A DNA stretch of 64,000 nt from Bursaphelenchus xylophilus (GCA_904066235.2 CAJFCV020000002.1:3472001-3536000), one strand, 5' to 3'; positions 20,816 through 32,357 are shown, counted from the first letter of the stretch. Program-made: numbers and translations. The notes: a model not told the origin generated them from the sequence alone.

Positions 20816-23800
20816 ATGCTTTTGGGACGAGGAGCCGTGCTGTTCGTCGAGTATGGACTCCAAAAATCGCACTTCTCCCCATCAATTCTCCTCTTCTCCC
20901 TCGTTTTCGCACAAATCGCCTCGGGGCAGGAGTATCGGTCGGCGGAATATTACAATCAACCGCCGGCCGACCCCTCCGACCCCTGTCATTTCCCCACGCC
21001 GGATCAACGGGACATGTCGGCGATGTGCCGCTTCGATTATCATCAAGTTCCCTTCATCTGCGACCCGACCGCCATGTTGTCGCGAACCGAGGCACAAGTT
21101 CTGGAGAAGGCGTTCAGCGACGTAGCGATTAGTGGATGTCTCGCATGTCAACGGACAATTGAGGGGTGCATTGACCCGCCCGGCATGACGGAGGGCCACT
21201 TACGGGTATCGGTGATCATCGTGCCGGTCGCCAATGTTCATAGGTAAAGTTGAGATTTTTATTTTTCTTATTTTGTTTTATTTTCTATTTTTTTTTTTTT
21301 TTTTTTTTTTTGATTGAATCATTCAAAAATTTTTTTTTCACAAATATAGTGAAAATTCTAAAAAAAAGTTTGGTCATTTTTGCACGGTGCAGATTAATTA
21401 TTTTTAATCTGCACAGTGCAAAAACTATTTTTATTATTATATTTGCACCGTGCAATTTTTTTTTTCTGAACTTGCACGGTGCAGAATTTTTCTATTTTCT
21501 TTTGCACTGTGCGAAAAAATTTTTTGAACTTGCACAGTGCAAAAATGTTTATATTAAAACCGCACCGTGCAAAAAATTTTTTTTAACTTTCTGCACTATG
21601 CAAATTTTTTTTTAATATGCGCAGTCCAAAAACTTTTTCATTATTTTCTGCACTGTGCAAGAATTATTTTTATTATTTGCACGGTGCAAAAACATATTTT
21701 TTGAACTTGCACTGTGCAAGAAAATTTTTGCGGCTTGCACAGTGCCAATTTTTTTTTATTATAGACAGTGTATAAAAAATCGATTGGCATAAATGAAAAT
21801 TTTTCAAAAAATTTTGCAGGATCGAAAACTGCATCAACGGCCCTCGTCACGCCGCACACATGCGAAAAGAGCAGGCCGTAAATGCGTACGCCGAATTCGT
21901 TTTCGCCCGTTGGTCGGAGAGTGGATGCGCGTCGGATTTGACAATCTTATACCTCAAACAATTGCAGTATCCGCTGAGGAATGGGGGCATGACCAAGTCC
22001 GGGCCAATGACAGCCAAAATTTTTAGGTGAGCAAAAAAAATTTTTTTTTATTTTTTTATGCAAGGAAGCGGTTTGTTAGCTGGAATTGGCAATTAGAGCC
22101 GTCTTCTTTATTTCCAAAATAGGAAAACTGAAGATTCTTTGCAGAAATTAGGAGAAATTCGAAAAATGGAGCATCTTTCTTGGAAAGAAATGTTTTTTAG
22201 GCAATTTAGAGGCCTTAGAAGGCGATGAGGAATACTGTAAAAAAGTTTTGAAATTAAAAAAATTGAATTAAAAATCGGAGTGTTCTAAATGAAAAGCAGA
22301 ATCAAAAAGTTTGAATATTCCTCCCCGCGGTGCAAAAAATACTAGTTTCGCACAGTGCAAAGCCTTATTTTTCAGCTTGCACGGTGCGTAAATGCAATTT
22401 GATTTTTGCACTGTGCAATGGACTTATTTTTCTCCTTGCACAGTGCATTTCATGTTTTTGTCGCAGTTTTTGCACGGTGCACTTTTTTCTCAAAGCGCGC
22501 GCACAGTGCAAAGGGATTTTGTTTTGCAGGGAAAGAGAAGCACTGCAGGATGAGCCAAGTCTTTCTCCTTGGGTGGTCAACTCTTCCTCTCAAAATTCTT
22601 TTTTGTCAAGAATAATATAAATTTCTTTATGTTTTAATCTACATACATCGACAGGACAATAACTCTAAAAGTAAGTTAAATTAACCCTCTTTCTAAATAT
22701 GCAATGATTTTTTGCATTACATAAGTTTATCCTTGCACATTTAGCCATTGTTGCAGGTATACAAATTTAGCTGAATGCTGTTCGTTCTTGCGATTCCATG
22801 AACGAAATTTGAAAGTCTTCCCCACAAAAGAACCGGCGTCGAGCCTTCTACGTGCCAGAATTGTGTCAGCATGAAAGGACTTACAGTTTTTTTGTTGATT
22901 CGATTTTAGATATTACACTAGGTACTTTCGTAAGTTTAAGGCGAGATTAGGTCACATTTTACGTCATATATGGTCTAAATGGACAATAAAACTTTCTTTT
23001 AACATTCTTAACGTTGTAACAGGGATGTCCCCCCTTTTATTGTCGTTTTTGATTTTTCTTCAGATTTTAGGTATGGAACAACTTTGATGTATCCGCGGCC
23101 ATAGATGCGTATTAATACTTCGCAAACCATATTTCAATGGTCCCTAGTCGATCTAAAACATGTTTAGAACAGTATGAGAGGTATTTGAGACTTTTTTAGA
23201 TCCACGTTGTACTTGATCACTTAGACCCTAAAACGTCTCAAACCCGGGAAAGAATATTTATGTTGGGGACGGTTTAGTAATGGCTCACCTTTGTAGATTC
23301 CCGGGTTTAAACTTCAAAAACGTTAGATTTTGCCTGCAATTTGACAAAAGTACCTAGTGTAATATCTAAAATCGAATCAACAAAAAAACTGTAAGTCCTT
23401 TCATGCTGACACAATTCTGGCACGTAGAAGGCTCGACGCCGGTTCTATTGTGGGGAAGACTTTCAAATTTCGTTCATGGAATCGCAAGAACGAACAGCAT
23501 TCAGCTAAATTTGTATACCTGCAACAATGGCTAAATGTGCAAGGATAAACTTATGTAATGCAAAAAATCATTGCATATTTAGAAAGAGGGTTAATTTAAC
23601 TTACTTTTAGAGTTATTGTCCTGTCGATGTATGTAGATTAAAACATAAAGAAATTTATATTATTCTTGACAAAAAAGAATTTTGAGAGGAAGAGTTGACC
23701 ACCCAAGGAGAAAGACTTGGCTCATCCTGCAGTGAGAAGTCTTGGCGCCAAAAATAAAACCAAGAAAGCGGAAGTGACAGGGGATTAAAAACAGTGCACT

Positions 23801-25239
23801 GTGCAAAAAAATAAAAGTGAAGTCCTTGCACTGTGCAAACGGCAAAATAGGCTTATTTTTCGTTTGCACAGTGCAAATATTTTTCAAAATAATGCACTGT
23901 GCAGACGGCAAAATAGGCGTATTTTTTGTTTGCACAGTGCAGATTTTTTTCAAAATTTTGCACTGTGAAAAAAAAAATAAAAAAAAATACAAAATAAAAA
24001 AAAAAAAAAAAATCAAAAACACTACAAAAACTCTTAAAAAAATGCTTTTTTTCAGAAACCGTCTTTCCGAAGTCGGCCAAATGAACCTCCCTGTTCAACA
24101 CATTTCCGCCGACCATACTCTTCTGGAGGTGCTGACCGCCGAATTAAACCAATCGTTTGCTTTGGCTCGAGCTGAAGAGCGATTTCGAGCCTTCGGAAAG
24201 AAGAAAAACTTTGGTGGAGTCCCAACCTGGGCTTACATCATCTGCGGAGCTCTATTGGCAATGGTCGTTGTAATGTTGTATTTCGGAAATTGCATTACAA
24301 AACGACTGAATTTGAAAGCGCAGGTGGGTGGAATGTGATATTTTGTGAACTAAAAAATTTTGATGAATTTTTATTTTTTTGCACAGCGCAAAAAATTTGA
24401 CAGAGGTCCGACTGTGCGATAATGCTGAATTTTTTTGTAATGTTTTGTTCAACAAAAAATTTTTTATTTCTTACTTTTGCACGGTGCAAAAAAATACAGG
24501 GGCTGCACAGTGCATGATTTTTTTTTCTTTGATACAGTGCAAATATTTTTGCAAAACTTTGCACTGTGCAGTCGAAAAAATAGGTTTATTTTTCGTTTGC
24601 ACAGTGCAAATACATTTTAAACAAATTGCACTGTGCAGTCGTCAATTCATTTTTCGCTTGCACGGTGCAAACACTTTTCCATAAAATTTGCACTGCGCAT
24701 CCGCCAAAATAAGTTTATTTTTCGCTTGCACGGTGCAGATATTTTCTCAAAATTGCACGGTGCGGCCGCCAGTTTATCTTTCGTTTGCACAGTGCGGATA
24801 TTTTTTTTCAAAATTTTGCACTGTGCATCCGCCAAAATGAGTTTATTTGTTGCTTGCACGGTGCAAGCTGCGATTATTTTTCTTTTCCATTTGCACTGTG
24901 CAGATTTCTCGTTTATAAAAAAATTGCACTGTGCAAAGAAAAAATTTTCCTTTCTAAAATACCCAATCTTCAACCGATTTTTTTCAGCAGAAGAAATCAA
25001 TGAACAACCGGAACCAAGCGCAGGCGGCCAATCAACAAGGGAATGGGGAGCGATGGCGCGCCGGATTCGGCGGGGGATTAATCTCTCAGAACAATTCCAA
25101 CGTTCAAAACAACAATCCATCGGCCATGTCGAATATGGGAGTTCAGAATACCAAGTCCTCGATGATGTTTAGACAGTTCTCCAATGCCAACGCCAAGAAG
25201 CAAAGGGCGAAAGCGGCGGCTTTAGTGCAGAAAATATGA
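20816..25239 (+). CDS. MOLO1-domain membrane protein (levamisole receptor modulator-like)
   Basis: Four exons join in phase: 20816-21243, 21820-22026, 24056-24323, 24988-25239 (384 aa). A hydrophobic segment (SILLFSLVFAQIASG, residues 23-37) acts as signal peptide. The extracellular part has FICDPTAMLSRTEAQVLEKA, CLACQRTIEGC, RVSVIIVPVANVHRIENCIN and YAEFVFARWSESGC, the layout of the TPM-type MOLO1 family, auxiliary proteins of nematode levamisole acetylcholine receptors. A single transmembrane helix follows (WAYIICGALLAMVVVMLYFG, about residues 270-291), then a Gln/Asn-rich cytoplasmic tail. C. elegans has several paralogues, so receptor specificity cannot be assigned. All three introns carry GCACNGTGC palindromes, and intron 2 also holds a 1.2 kb foldback. 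An alternative upstream start in the same frame exists. Family call confident; exact ortholog not. Confidence 0.85.
21380..21735. repeat. GCACNGTGC cluster, MOLO1 gene intron 1
   Basis: Thirteen or more palindromes or near-palindromes at 25-35 bp spacing, separated by A/T runs. Exons on both sides are free of the motif. Confidence 0.8.
22350..22510. repeat. GCACNGTGC cluster, MOLO1 gene intron 2
   Basis: Six palindromes directly left of the foldback element at 22541. Confidence 0.7.
22541..23734. mobile_element. 1.2 kb foldback element, CACTG ends, 5-bp target duplication
   Basis: Two nearly identical inverted arms of about 395 bp (22541-22935 and 23345-23734) start with CACTGCAGGATGAGCCAAGT. 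AGAAG is present directly on both flanks (22536-22540, 23735-23739). The 400-bp centre has no transposase frame. CAC-starting ends with a 5-bp duplication recall Transib-type elements, but that is only a guess. The near-perfect arms point to a recent insertion. Confidence 0.85.
23800..23960. repeat. 66-bp repeat units with paired palindromes, intron 2
   Basis: Units at 23826 and 23892 read GCACTGTGC-A-ACGGCAAAATAGG, then TATTTTTCGTTTGCACAGTG. Each carries one T-centred and one A-centred palindrome. Confidence 0.8.
24380..24940. repeat. 65-bp repeat units with paired palindromes, intron 3
   Basis: About five units from 24558 (24558, 24626, 24689, 24753, 24815) share the same two-palindrome plan as the block in intron 2 on the other side of exon 3, but with A/T and C/G centres mixed. 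The unit was therefore duplicated across an exon. Confidence 0.8.
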
Positions 25240-25630
25240 AAATTAGAATTTTTTTGGTGTTTTTACTTTTATTTTTGAGTTTTGAGCTGTAAATAACGCT
25301 TATTTTTGACGAGTAAAGCCTTCTAGATTATTTATCGTTTCTGTTTTTTCGTATTTTTTAGGTGATTTTTATGATTTCTATTACTGCACAGTGCAAAAAA
25401 ATCGAATATTGCGCAGTGCGAACAGAAAAGAAAATAATTTTTTGCCAGTTCAAAGTACATAATCTCGCCTTTTACTGAATAAAAGGTTTCTTGGAACCAT
25501 TTTTAATCGAAAAAAAGCAAAATTTTATCAAAAATTATTTGGACGTTTCCAAAAACTGGGAAAAAGTTTATATGCACTGTGCGAAACAGAAAAAAACGCC
25601 TATGCACTTTCCGAAGATACTATAATAATA

Positions 25631-25875
25631 CAGTGGCGGACCAAATCCAGTGGCAAAAAAGGTACCATTTTGCTTCCGGGAAGTATCAAAAATGTGGCAA
25701 AATGTTTCCCTCTTCAAGTGAAAACACTGCAGTTTCAAAAGCGCGCCCGCTCTTTTTGTGAGGGAAAGTTCAAAACATAGTTTTTTAGTTGGAGAGGGAG
25801 ACATTTTGCCTCATTTTTGACAATTCCCGGAAGCAAAATGTTACGTTTGTTGCCACTGGATCATGTCTGTCATTG
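25631..25875. mobile_element. Family-B MITE
   Basis: TA-flanked. Left end CAGTGGCGGACCAAATCCAG, right end a diverged inverse ending TCATTG. A long palindrome with AAGCGCGCCCGCTCTTTTTG near the centre. Confidence 0.85.
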
Positions 25876-26047
25876 TATAGTAACTCCCTCAACTTTCTTA
25901 TGACTCATATTCAAACCGTATGACTCAATCCGCCCCTATTCCAAAACCCAATTCAAAAACAAAGGTCAATACAAACAACCGAATAACACGGCTCTAAAGT
26001 CAACAAAACTTTTCTTTTGAATTAAGAAATTCGACAAACACATTCAA

Positions 26048-26054
26048 TATAAAG
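26048..26054 (+). promoter_or_regulatory. TATA box of TTL gene 1
   Basis: TATAAAG lies 44 bp upstream of the ATG at 26092, a normal distance for a short 5' leader. Inference from position. Confidence 0.45.
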
Positions 26055-26091
26055 AACCGGCGACGTTGGAGCGGCCCCAAGTCTATTCGAA

Positions 26092-26883
26092 ATGTTTAAG
26101 TTCACGGTGTTGGTCTTCTTCTTGCTGGGCTCATGTGTGGCCCAAAACATTTTGAACAGAATCACCAACTTTAGCGTGCGACCGCAGCAATCCGTCGCGG
26201 TCAGCGGCAGGTTCATGTGCAATGGACGGCCCGCGAATAATGTGGTAAGTTGGCTGGGATGGTGTTTTTATAACGCTCCCATGTAAGGCGCTTATACTAT
26301 CAGTACGTCGGGAAAATAATGAGACGCTGTGGCATCGAAAATCATATGTATCGCCGTCGAGAAAATGAATTGTGTCATGGCAGAATGCAATTGCTTTTCA
26401 CTTCAGCGACGAGATCGGCGCAGCGGCATTGTGCTCATTTTTTTCCGACAGACTGATAGATGGGCCAAAAAGTCTTGACATTTCTGCACAGTGCGGAAAA
26501 ATGTCAAGACTTTTTGGCCACCCAGTAGCTTAAACGCCTTTACAGCATCCTCGTCCCAACTTACTTTTCAGAAAGTCAAACTCTACGACAACGACCACTT
26601 CACCTTCGACGATTTGATGGCGAACGGGTTCAGCGACGCGAACGGCGCCTTCCGCCTACAAGGCTCGGCCAACGAGTTCACCAACATCACACCGAAACTG
26701 AACGTCTACCACAGATGCAACTACTCGCCGCTGATCCCCACTTGCTACCAGAAATTTTCCATCCGCATCCCCAAAGAGTACATAACGCGAGGTCCCGTGG
26801 CGCAGCGCGTTTTCGACGTTGGAACGCTGAATTTGGAAGCGAGATATGCTGGACAGGGGAGAGATTGCATCAATAAGAAATGA
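26092..26883 (+). CDS. Transthyretin-like (TTL) family secreted protein 1
   Basis: Two exons, 26092-26244 and 26572-26883, join in phase (154 aa). Residues 1-17 (MFKFTVLVFFLLGSCVA) form a signal peptide. The mature part follows the TTL pattern of nematode secreted proteins: QQSVAVSGRFMCNGRPANNV, VKLYDNDHFTFDDLMANGFS, ANGAFRLQGSANEFTNI, PKLNVYHRCNY, PTCYQKFSIRIPKEYI and a terminal DCINKK. Four Cys suggest two disulfides. TTL proteins are extracellular, and a few bind lipids or act in cell recognition. It is a paralogue of the gene at 32358 with an identical intron position and phase. The intron carries a family-A and a minimal family-C MITE. Family call certain, function unknown. Confidence 0.93.
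26300..26457. mobile_element. Family-A MITE in TTL gene 1 intron
   Basis: Left end TCAGTACGTCGGGAAAATAA, right end TTTTTTTCCGACAGACTGA flanked by TA, standard interior. Confidence 0.8.
26460..26525. mobile_element. Minimal family-C MITE (66 bp)
   Basis: Consists of the two ends GATGGGCCAAAAAGTCTTGA and GTCAAGACTTTTTGGCCACC around a single GCACAGTGC palindrome. It directly abuts the family-A MITE and is flanked by TA. Confidence 0.75.
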
Positions 26884-27027
26884 GGAGTTTTTGAGACTTC
26901 AAGAAAATTCTCAGTTTAAATTGTACAAAATATTATTCTTTTCGGGATAAAGTGCGTTTGTGATCGTTTGTATGCGAGTATACAACATGTAGTAATGTAA
27001 AATATACGTGATTCTATAATAGTTGTA

Positions 27028-27264
27028 CAGTGGCGGACCTCGTCCAATGGCAAAAAACGTACCATTTTGCATACGGGAAGTATGAAAAAATGTAGCAAAA
27101 CCCCTCACTCTCCTACTAAAAAACTCCGCTTTGAAAGGCGCGCCCTTTATCTCACAATGAAATCGGAGTTTTTTCACTTGGAGATGGAGGCATTTTGCTA
27201 CATTTTTGATACTTCCCGGATGCAAAATGCTACGTTTTTTGCCGCTGGATCAGGTCCGTCACTG
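27028..27264. mobile_element. Family-B MITE
   Basis: TA-flanked. Ends CAGTGGCGGACCTCGTCCAA and its inverse finishing CCGTCACTG. Located 150 bp after TTL gene 1. Confidence 0.85.
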
Positions 27265-27269
27265 TAATA

Positions 27270-27940
27270 TAAATAATATCAGCCTCCACTGTAACTGTTA
27301 GGAAATCCGCGATGTTGATGACTAGTCAAAGTTTTGTCGTTTACGTCCACTTTTGACATAACAAGATAAGAGGGAAATTCCGAACTGCGATGATGTCAGA
27401 TACGAATAAAAGTTGGGCGAGATTTAAGCTAATATTTTTTCTAAAACATACAATTCCAAAACTTGTAGGTCGCCCTTTGCAGTGGCTTTTGTGGCGCCCT
27501 GCCTGCACTACGCAAATTGTACATGGACAGTGCACTTTTTGAGCAAATCACAGTCTGCACGCGACGGGTTTGGCTACAATGTCTGACAGAGACGCGGTCA
27601 TAAAGTATGTTAAGGGCATTCCAGCCGGTTTTGGTTCCGAAAGACCTCACGAAGTCTCTACGCCGCCTCTGCCGGAAGTTATAGCCTCCGGCTTTTCTTC
27701 ACGTTTTTTGTAAGGCCCTGTATATTGAGTCCATACAGTGTATATTTTCCATAATTGATTTAAGATTTGAAGCTTAAAGGGTCGAGCTTTTACAGCATGG
27801 GAGGCAAAATGTCAAAAAAGTTTGGTCGTCTACTGCAGGCAACAAATTGTGATGACATTCTATATGCTTACTGAGAACCATCCTACTTATTTCTGAACCC
27901 CAAAGGCTTCGTTTAAACCCGCTTGCTACCTAATACTCCA
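27270..27940. other. Intergenic, no gene recognised
   Basis: Minus-strand open frames at 27341-27535 and 27441-27650 overlap in different frames and show no domain I recognise. They might be decayed transposon sequence. 27740-27940 presumably includes the chemoreceptor promoter. Confidence 0.4.
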
Positions 27941-27946
27941 AACCTC

Positions 27947-29631
27947 ATGGAGTTGCGGGCGATTTACCCCGAAATTTGCTTCATTGTGACCGCAATTTCA
28001 CTCAGTTTGTCTTCGCTGGTAATCTTCCTCTCCTATCGAGTGCTCAAAGGCAGCGGCCAACGAGAGTACTCTTGGATTATGGCGTTCAACGCGGGCGTCG
28101 ATTTCTTTTACTCACTAACTCATGGGATTGTGATGCCAGTACGTTTCTGACCGCAAAATCCAAATTTGGTTCAGAGCGAAGTAGTGGGCACAGCATCCAC
28201 AGCCTACTTTGCTGTGGAAAACCCTTACTTGCAACACATTCCATCATTCGCTGTTCGAAATGCCGGCTTTTTTCTGCTCGTTGTGGATCTTAGCTCCGCA
28301 CCCTGCAGTGCAGTTCATTTTTACTATCGCTATCGTTTGTTGTGCAAGGGCGATTTGTGGAGTAAACGGAGATATGTGGGTACGTACGGGATGGCTCTAG
28401 CTGCGATATTCTTCACTGTGTTGTTGTTCTGCGCGTCCTTAAATCTGGCCAACGAAAGAAGCAGAGAGGAGCTGCTGGTGGTGGCTGGGTATTTGGTGTG
28501 TCCTCCTCATGTCTATGTAACGCTGGTAAGGATGACTGTCGTGTTTGTGATTCAATTCTCCGCCGTTCCTCATATTCTGTGCGCGCAATGTATGGGCCTA
28601 TGCTATTTTATATGTTTGTCGGTAAAATAATGAGCGCGCTGTCGCGTCCGAAATCGCATCGCCGTCGAGAAAATGAATTGTGTCGCGGCAAGATCAAATT
28701 GCTTTTCACTTTAGCGACGCGATCGCCCAGCGACATTGTGCTCATCATTTCAGACTGATAGTATACGGCCATTTATAATAGTGGCGGGCTTTAGATACCA
28801 TGAAAAATTCGGAGAGGCGGAGAAACACCCGGTTTTGTCAAGACCTAGAGGTGGGTCAAGGAATGAAGGCCCCTAGCTTTACACGAATAGTAAATCGGCT
28901 CACCCCTATCAACTAGATAGCCCTAGCTGGAATACAACGACACAGATCATGAACTCACGGTGATGACCAGACTGGGATAAATGAGCGCCCAGTTCACAAC
29001 TTATGTTTATGCGCGAGGGAAACAAAAATTGACGGAAAGGCGATAGGTCCATTAGATTTATACAAAATATCGGCCGGGCTATGCAAATTCTTAGGAACTT
29101 CTGACGGAATCGTGACAGTTTAAGGGTACCCAAACACCAAATTACTGTTTGCAGGGAGATCCAATTTTCATCCTTTGCATGTGCATCTGCCAACTAATGT
29201 TCGTCGCCGAATACAGTATTATTGTTTTCTGCGGCCAACGGATTATACGACATGCACAACAAGGCACAAGTGCAGCGATATCAACGCGAAAAGCGCAAAA
29301 GCATCTCATCACGGTGATGATTTTGCAAGTAAGTTCTACCACTAATAAATGTTTATTGCCCAAGGCCATTTTTTTTTGAAATATCAGCAAATTTCAGGCA
29401 GCGTATCCGTTAATCTTATACTTCCTTCCCTTCATATGCGTGACTGCAATGCTTTCCACGGGCGTGAAATTTCAAAGCGCCAGCTACATTGCCGGCTTAT
29501 CTCTGCAATTATTGTCGCCGTTGAATTCAATATCGGTGCTCACGTTGATGCCAGCTTACCGTAGAGCCTTGACCGGGAAATCTGCAAACACCTCTGGAAG
29601 TCGTTTTGCCTTTTCTTCCGTTGCTGGATGA
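27947..29631 (+). CDS. Seven-transmembrane chemoreceptor, Str/Srd type
   Basis: Four exons join in phase: 27947-28138, 28175-28525, 29155-29328, 29398-29631 (316 aa). Seven hydrophobic segments are visible, including CFIVTAISLSLSSLVIFLSY (TM1), AGFFLLVVDLSSAPCSAVHF followed by YYRYRLL (TM3 end), FILCMCICQLMFVAEYSIIV (TM5), TVMILQAAYPLILYFLPFIC (TM6) and SLQLLSPLNSISVLTLMPAY with a following Arg (TM7). The YRYRLL after TM3 and the PAYR at the end of TM7 are typical of the nematode Str superfamily, probably Srd. Such receptors sit in sensory cilia and detect odorants. Start ATG 27947; no signal peptide is expected. Intron 3 holds a family-A MITE. AATAAA at 29800 may be its polyadenylation signal. 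Subfamily is uncertain. Confidence 0.85.
28608..28757. mobile_element. Family-A MITE in chemoreceptor intron 3
   Basis: Left end TTTGTCGGTAAAATAATGAG, right end truncated to ATCATTTCAGACTGA. Interior CATCGCCGTCGAGAAAATGA. Confidence 0.75.
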
Positions 29632-29799
29632 AGATTGCTGGGTGTGAAAGGGATACATAAAGATCAATCTTATGTATCTGTCTTGAGGAAAGATGCTCCC
29701 GTCCCGAGAACGAGAGCTCTGGCGGTTTGGCATGAAGTTTCAGCTGTTACGAGGTGGATTTGGGGACATAGGTCTATTCTTATATCTTTTACCCAGACA

Positions 29800-29805
29800 A
29801 ATAAA
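29800..29805 (+). terminator. Polyadenylation signal AATAAA, chemoreceptor
   Basis: AATAAA 169 bp after the stop codon, same strand. Confidence 0.4.
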
Positions 29806-29889
29806 CCTTATAATTATCGTATTGAGAATTGGTAAAACAGAAAAGAGAAGCATCGGCGAACCATTCGGGGCATCAGAACACAACAAAAT

Positions 29890-30482
29890 TATAGGTTGTC
29901 CTGAAAGTTTGCTCGTTTTTTGATTGCTTTGTTTTATTTCCAAGGATTTTTTTTGTTGTTTGGCAAAGGTGATATATTTATTTGGTACAGCTTTTTCTCC
30001 TAAGGCTGTATCAAACAAAACTGTGTACATTTAGTTTTTTTTTAATTTAATTTTTCATTATTTTTTGGGCTTTCGAGCAATACATGTATTATTTTTGTTC
30101 AGATTTCTTTTTCCCCTGCTCTTTCAAACCTCCGCGGTGCGCTCGGACTTCGGTGTAGATGCGACAGGATGCAGTCGCTAAATGGGATTGTATAGCGATG
30201 ACGTTGTCTGTCTGATCTATGATGTCAAAAAATTTGATGACTTTCTGGAAGTTTTAGCATCATAATAAAGCGTTGAAGATTGCTGTGATGACCAAAAAAG
30301 CGATCAAAAGTCTCCGCCGAATACACTACTTTCCGCGCTGGCCTAGAAAATGATTCTTTTGGAGAAAAACCCGCCCATTTCTTCGTTACCATGCAAAAAT
30401 ATTTTTTTTGAATACATTGATTGAGTGGTGAGAAATCGACAAAAACTTTCCGGCACATTTCTCGGAACGCCGTGTATATTCC
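29890..30482 (-). pseudogene. Possible decayed mariner-like element
   Basis: AGGTTGTCCTGAAAGTTTG at 29894 resembles mariner terminal repeats. On the minus strand, open frames at 30225-30458 and about 30090-30245 (FFDIIDQTDNVIAIQSHLAT...) are in different frames. I could not align a D,D34D transposase core, so this is only a weak suspicion. Confidence 0.2.
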
Positions 30483-30965
30483 ATTATCTTTTTTTTTTTC
30501 ATAGCATACACGTTTCGAAAAGGTGAAGTTTAGACGAAAAACTAATCTGTTTTCCTCTCAAGTAACCTAATTTTAGCTCTCATCATGACTGAATTATGAC
30601 TCATTTTTTACATTGTTATTCCATCATTTTTTATATTACTCATCTACCGGCTCCCTCTCACTGTTCATCACCCCATTTCAACCGTTTGTTTGCACCGATT
30701 TCCGTTGCGATTTCGACGGATCAATCAAGTCAATTTTGTCAAAATTCGTTTCATAAAAAACAAAAAAAAAACTCCATTTTTATCGTAAATATTTATCGAG
30801 AAGGTCCTCCCACTTTACTATTTCGATACAACAAAATAAATAAAAAATTATGAGATCGGAGTTTGTTTATTACAAACGTCGGACGAGCCCATTTACAGTC
30901 TGGACGTCTGTTTTAGGGATTTTTTGATTTCTTTGGTCAAAATATTTGAAAAATTATATGGGAAA

Positions 30966-31785
30966 ATGTTTTTCGCATAGAAATAAAAATGCTTTTTCTT
31001 AGAAAACTTATTTTTAGAAAAAATGATTTTTTCGTAGAAAAAAACATTTTTATTTTAGAAAAGAATGGTTTTTCCTTAGAAAGTGCAATTTTTAGTAAAG
31101 TTGTGTATAACAATAACAAAAATTGATTTTAAACAGTAACTAGTAGTAAACTTTGTTAAGTAGTGGGGTCAAATAGTAAGGGTAGTAACTTTTTGAGTGG
31201 ATATTGGGGACTGGGGTATTCGATGGTGCTGATTTCGAAAACATAGTTCGTTTTTTTGTGATTTTGACTTTTTTCTTAAGTAGTACTGTAAGTTAGTATC
31301 AATTTTGAATTTTTTGATTAATTGTTGAATTGTTTAATTGAATATTCCTTCTGGTTCGTCAGAATTTGTTTGAAGTTATATAAGGGTAAACCCAAGTATG
31401 AGCAAGAAATCGATTTCAACCGACATTGAGGCATAAACAATACAAATTGTTACTAATTTACAGTACTTCTTAAGAAAAAAGTCAAAATCACAAAAAACAA
31501 GCTATTTTTTCGAAATCAGAACCATCGAATATCCCAGTACCAAATATTCATTAAAAAAGTTACTACTCTTACTATTTTACCCCATTACTTAACAAAATTT
31601 ACTACTAGTTACTGTTTGAAATCAATTTTTGTTATTATTATACATAAATTTACTAAAAATTGCACTTTCTAAGGAAAAACTTTTCTTTTCTAAAATAAAA
31701 ACGTTTTTTTCTATGAAAAAAATCATTTTTTCTAAAAATAAGTTTTCTAAGAAAAAGCATTTTTATTTCTATGCAAAAAACATAG
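30966..31785. mobile_element. 820-bp foldback element
   Basis: Left arm (CGCATAGAAATAAAAATGCT, TAGAAAGTGCAATTTTTAGT, AACAGTAACTAGTAGTAAAC) and right arm (GTTTACTACTAGTTACTGTT-type, ACTAAAAATTGCACTTTCTA, AGCATTTTTATTTCTATGC) are inverted copies of about 340 bp around a 130-bp centre. No coding frame. The arms resemble in style, not sequence, the 118-bp repeat element (AGTAGT-rich). Confidence 0.8.
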
Positions 31786-32357
31786 ACCCAAATTATATTG
31801 CACTTGACAGCTGGGCGGATTAGTATAAATTTGATTTTTTAACGGGAAATTGAGTAGATTTGGAAGTAAGATTTGTTGTAGTATCTTGCATATATAATAT
31901 TTGACAAATTTCTTTTGAAATTTTCGAAAAAAATCAACAAAATTCAAATTTCCCGCCAATTTTGGCATTCCGTTATAGGAGTTGTAAAATACGGGATGTA
32001 ATGAAAGTAATCTGAAAATAATGTTCTAGTACCTTTTTACGTAGTATTTCACAATTTTTTGCAAAAAAACACCGAAAAAATCAACAAAATTCAAAGTTCC
32101 CGCCAATTTTGGCATTCTGTTTTAGGGGTTGTAAACAACTGAAAGCAGTCTGAAAATAATATTTGTGCTCATAAAATAATCTAATAACAAAAAATTTTCA
32201 AATTCATCAAGGACCAGTCATTTTTGATATTGTCCACGACATTTTTTTATGATTTTTGATGATTTTTTTGTTTTCATTCAGCATAATGAAGGAGAATTCG
32301 TATTTTACAATATCGAACTATGTTTTGACGTCTTCAATAATCTATTTTTAAGAAATC
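31786..32357. other. Intergenic, TTL gene 2 upstream region
   Basis: Contains a short duplicated phrase (TTCAAATTTCCCGCCAATTTTGGCATTC-like at about 31940 and 32090). No gene seen. Confidence 0.45.

Noticed and set aside
14416..24940. CRISPR array
   Set aside because: The repeated unit is only 9 bp, palindromic and irregularly spaced in a eukaryotic genome; no direct repeat-spacer structure or cas genes.
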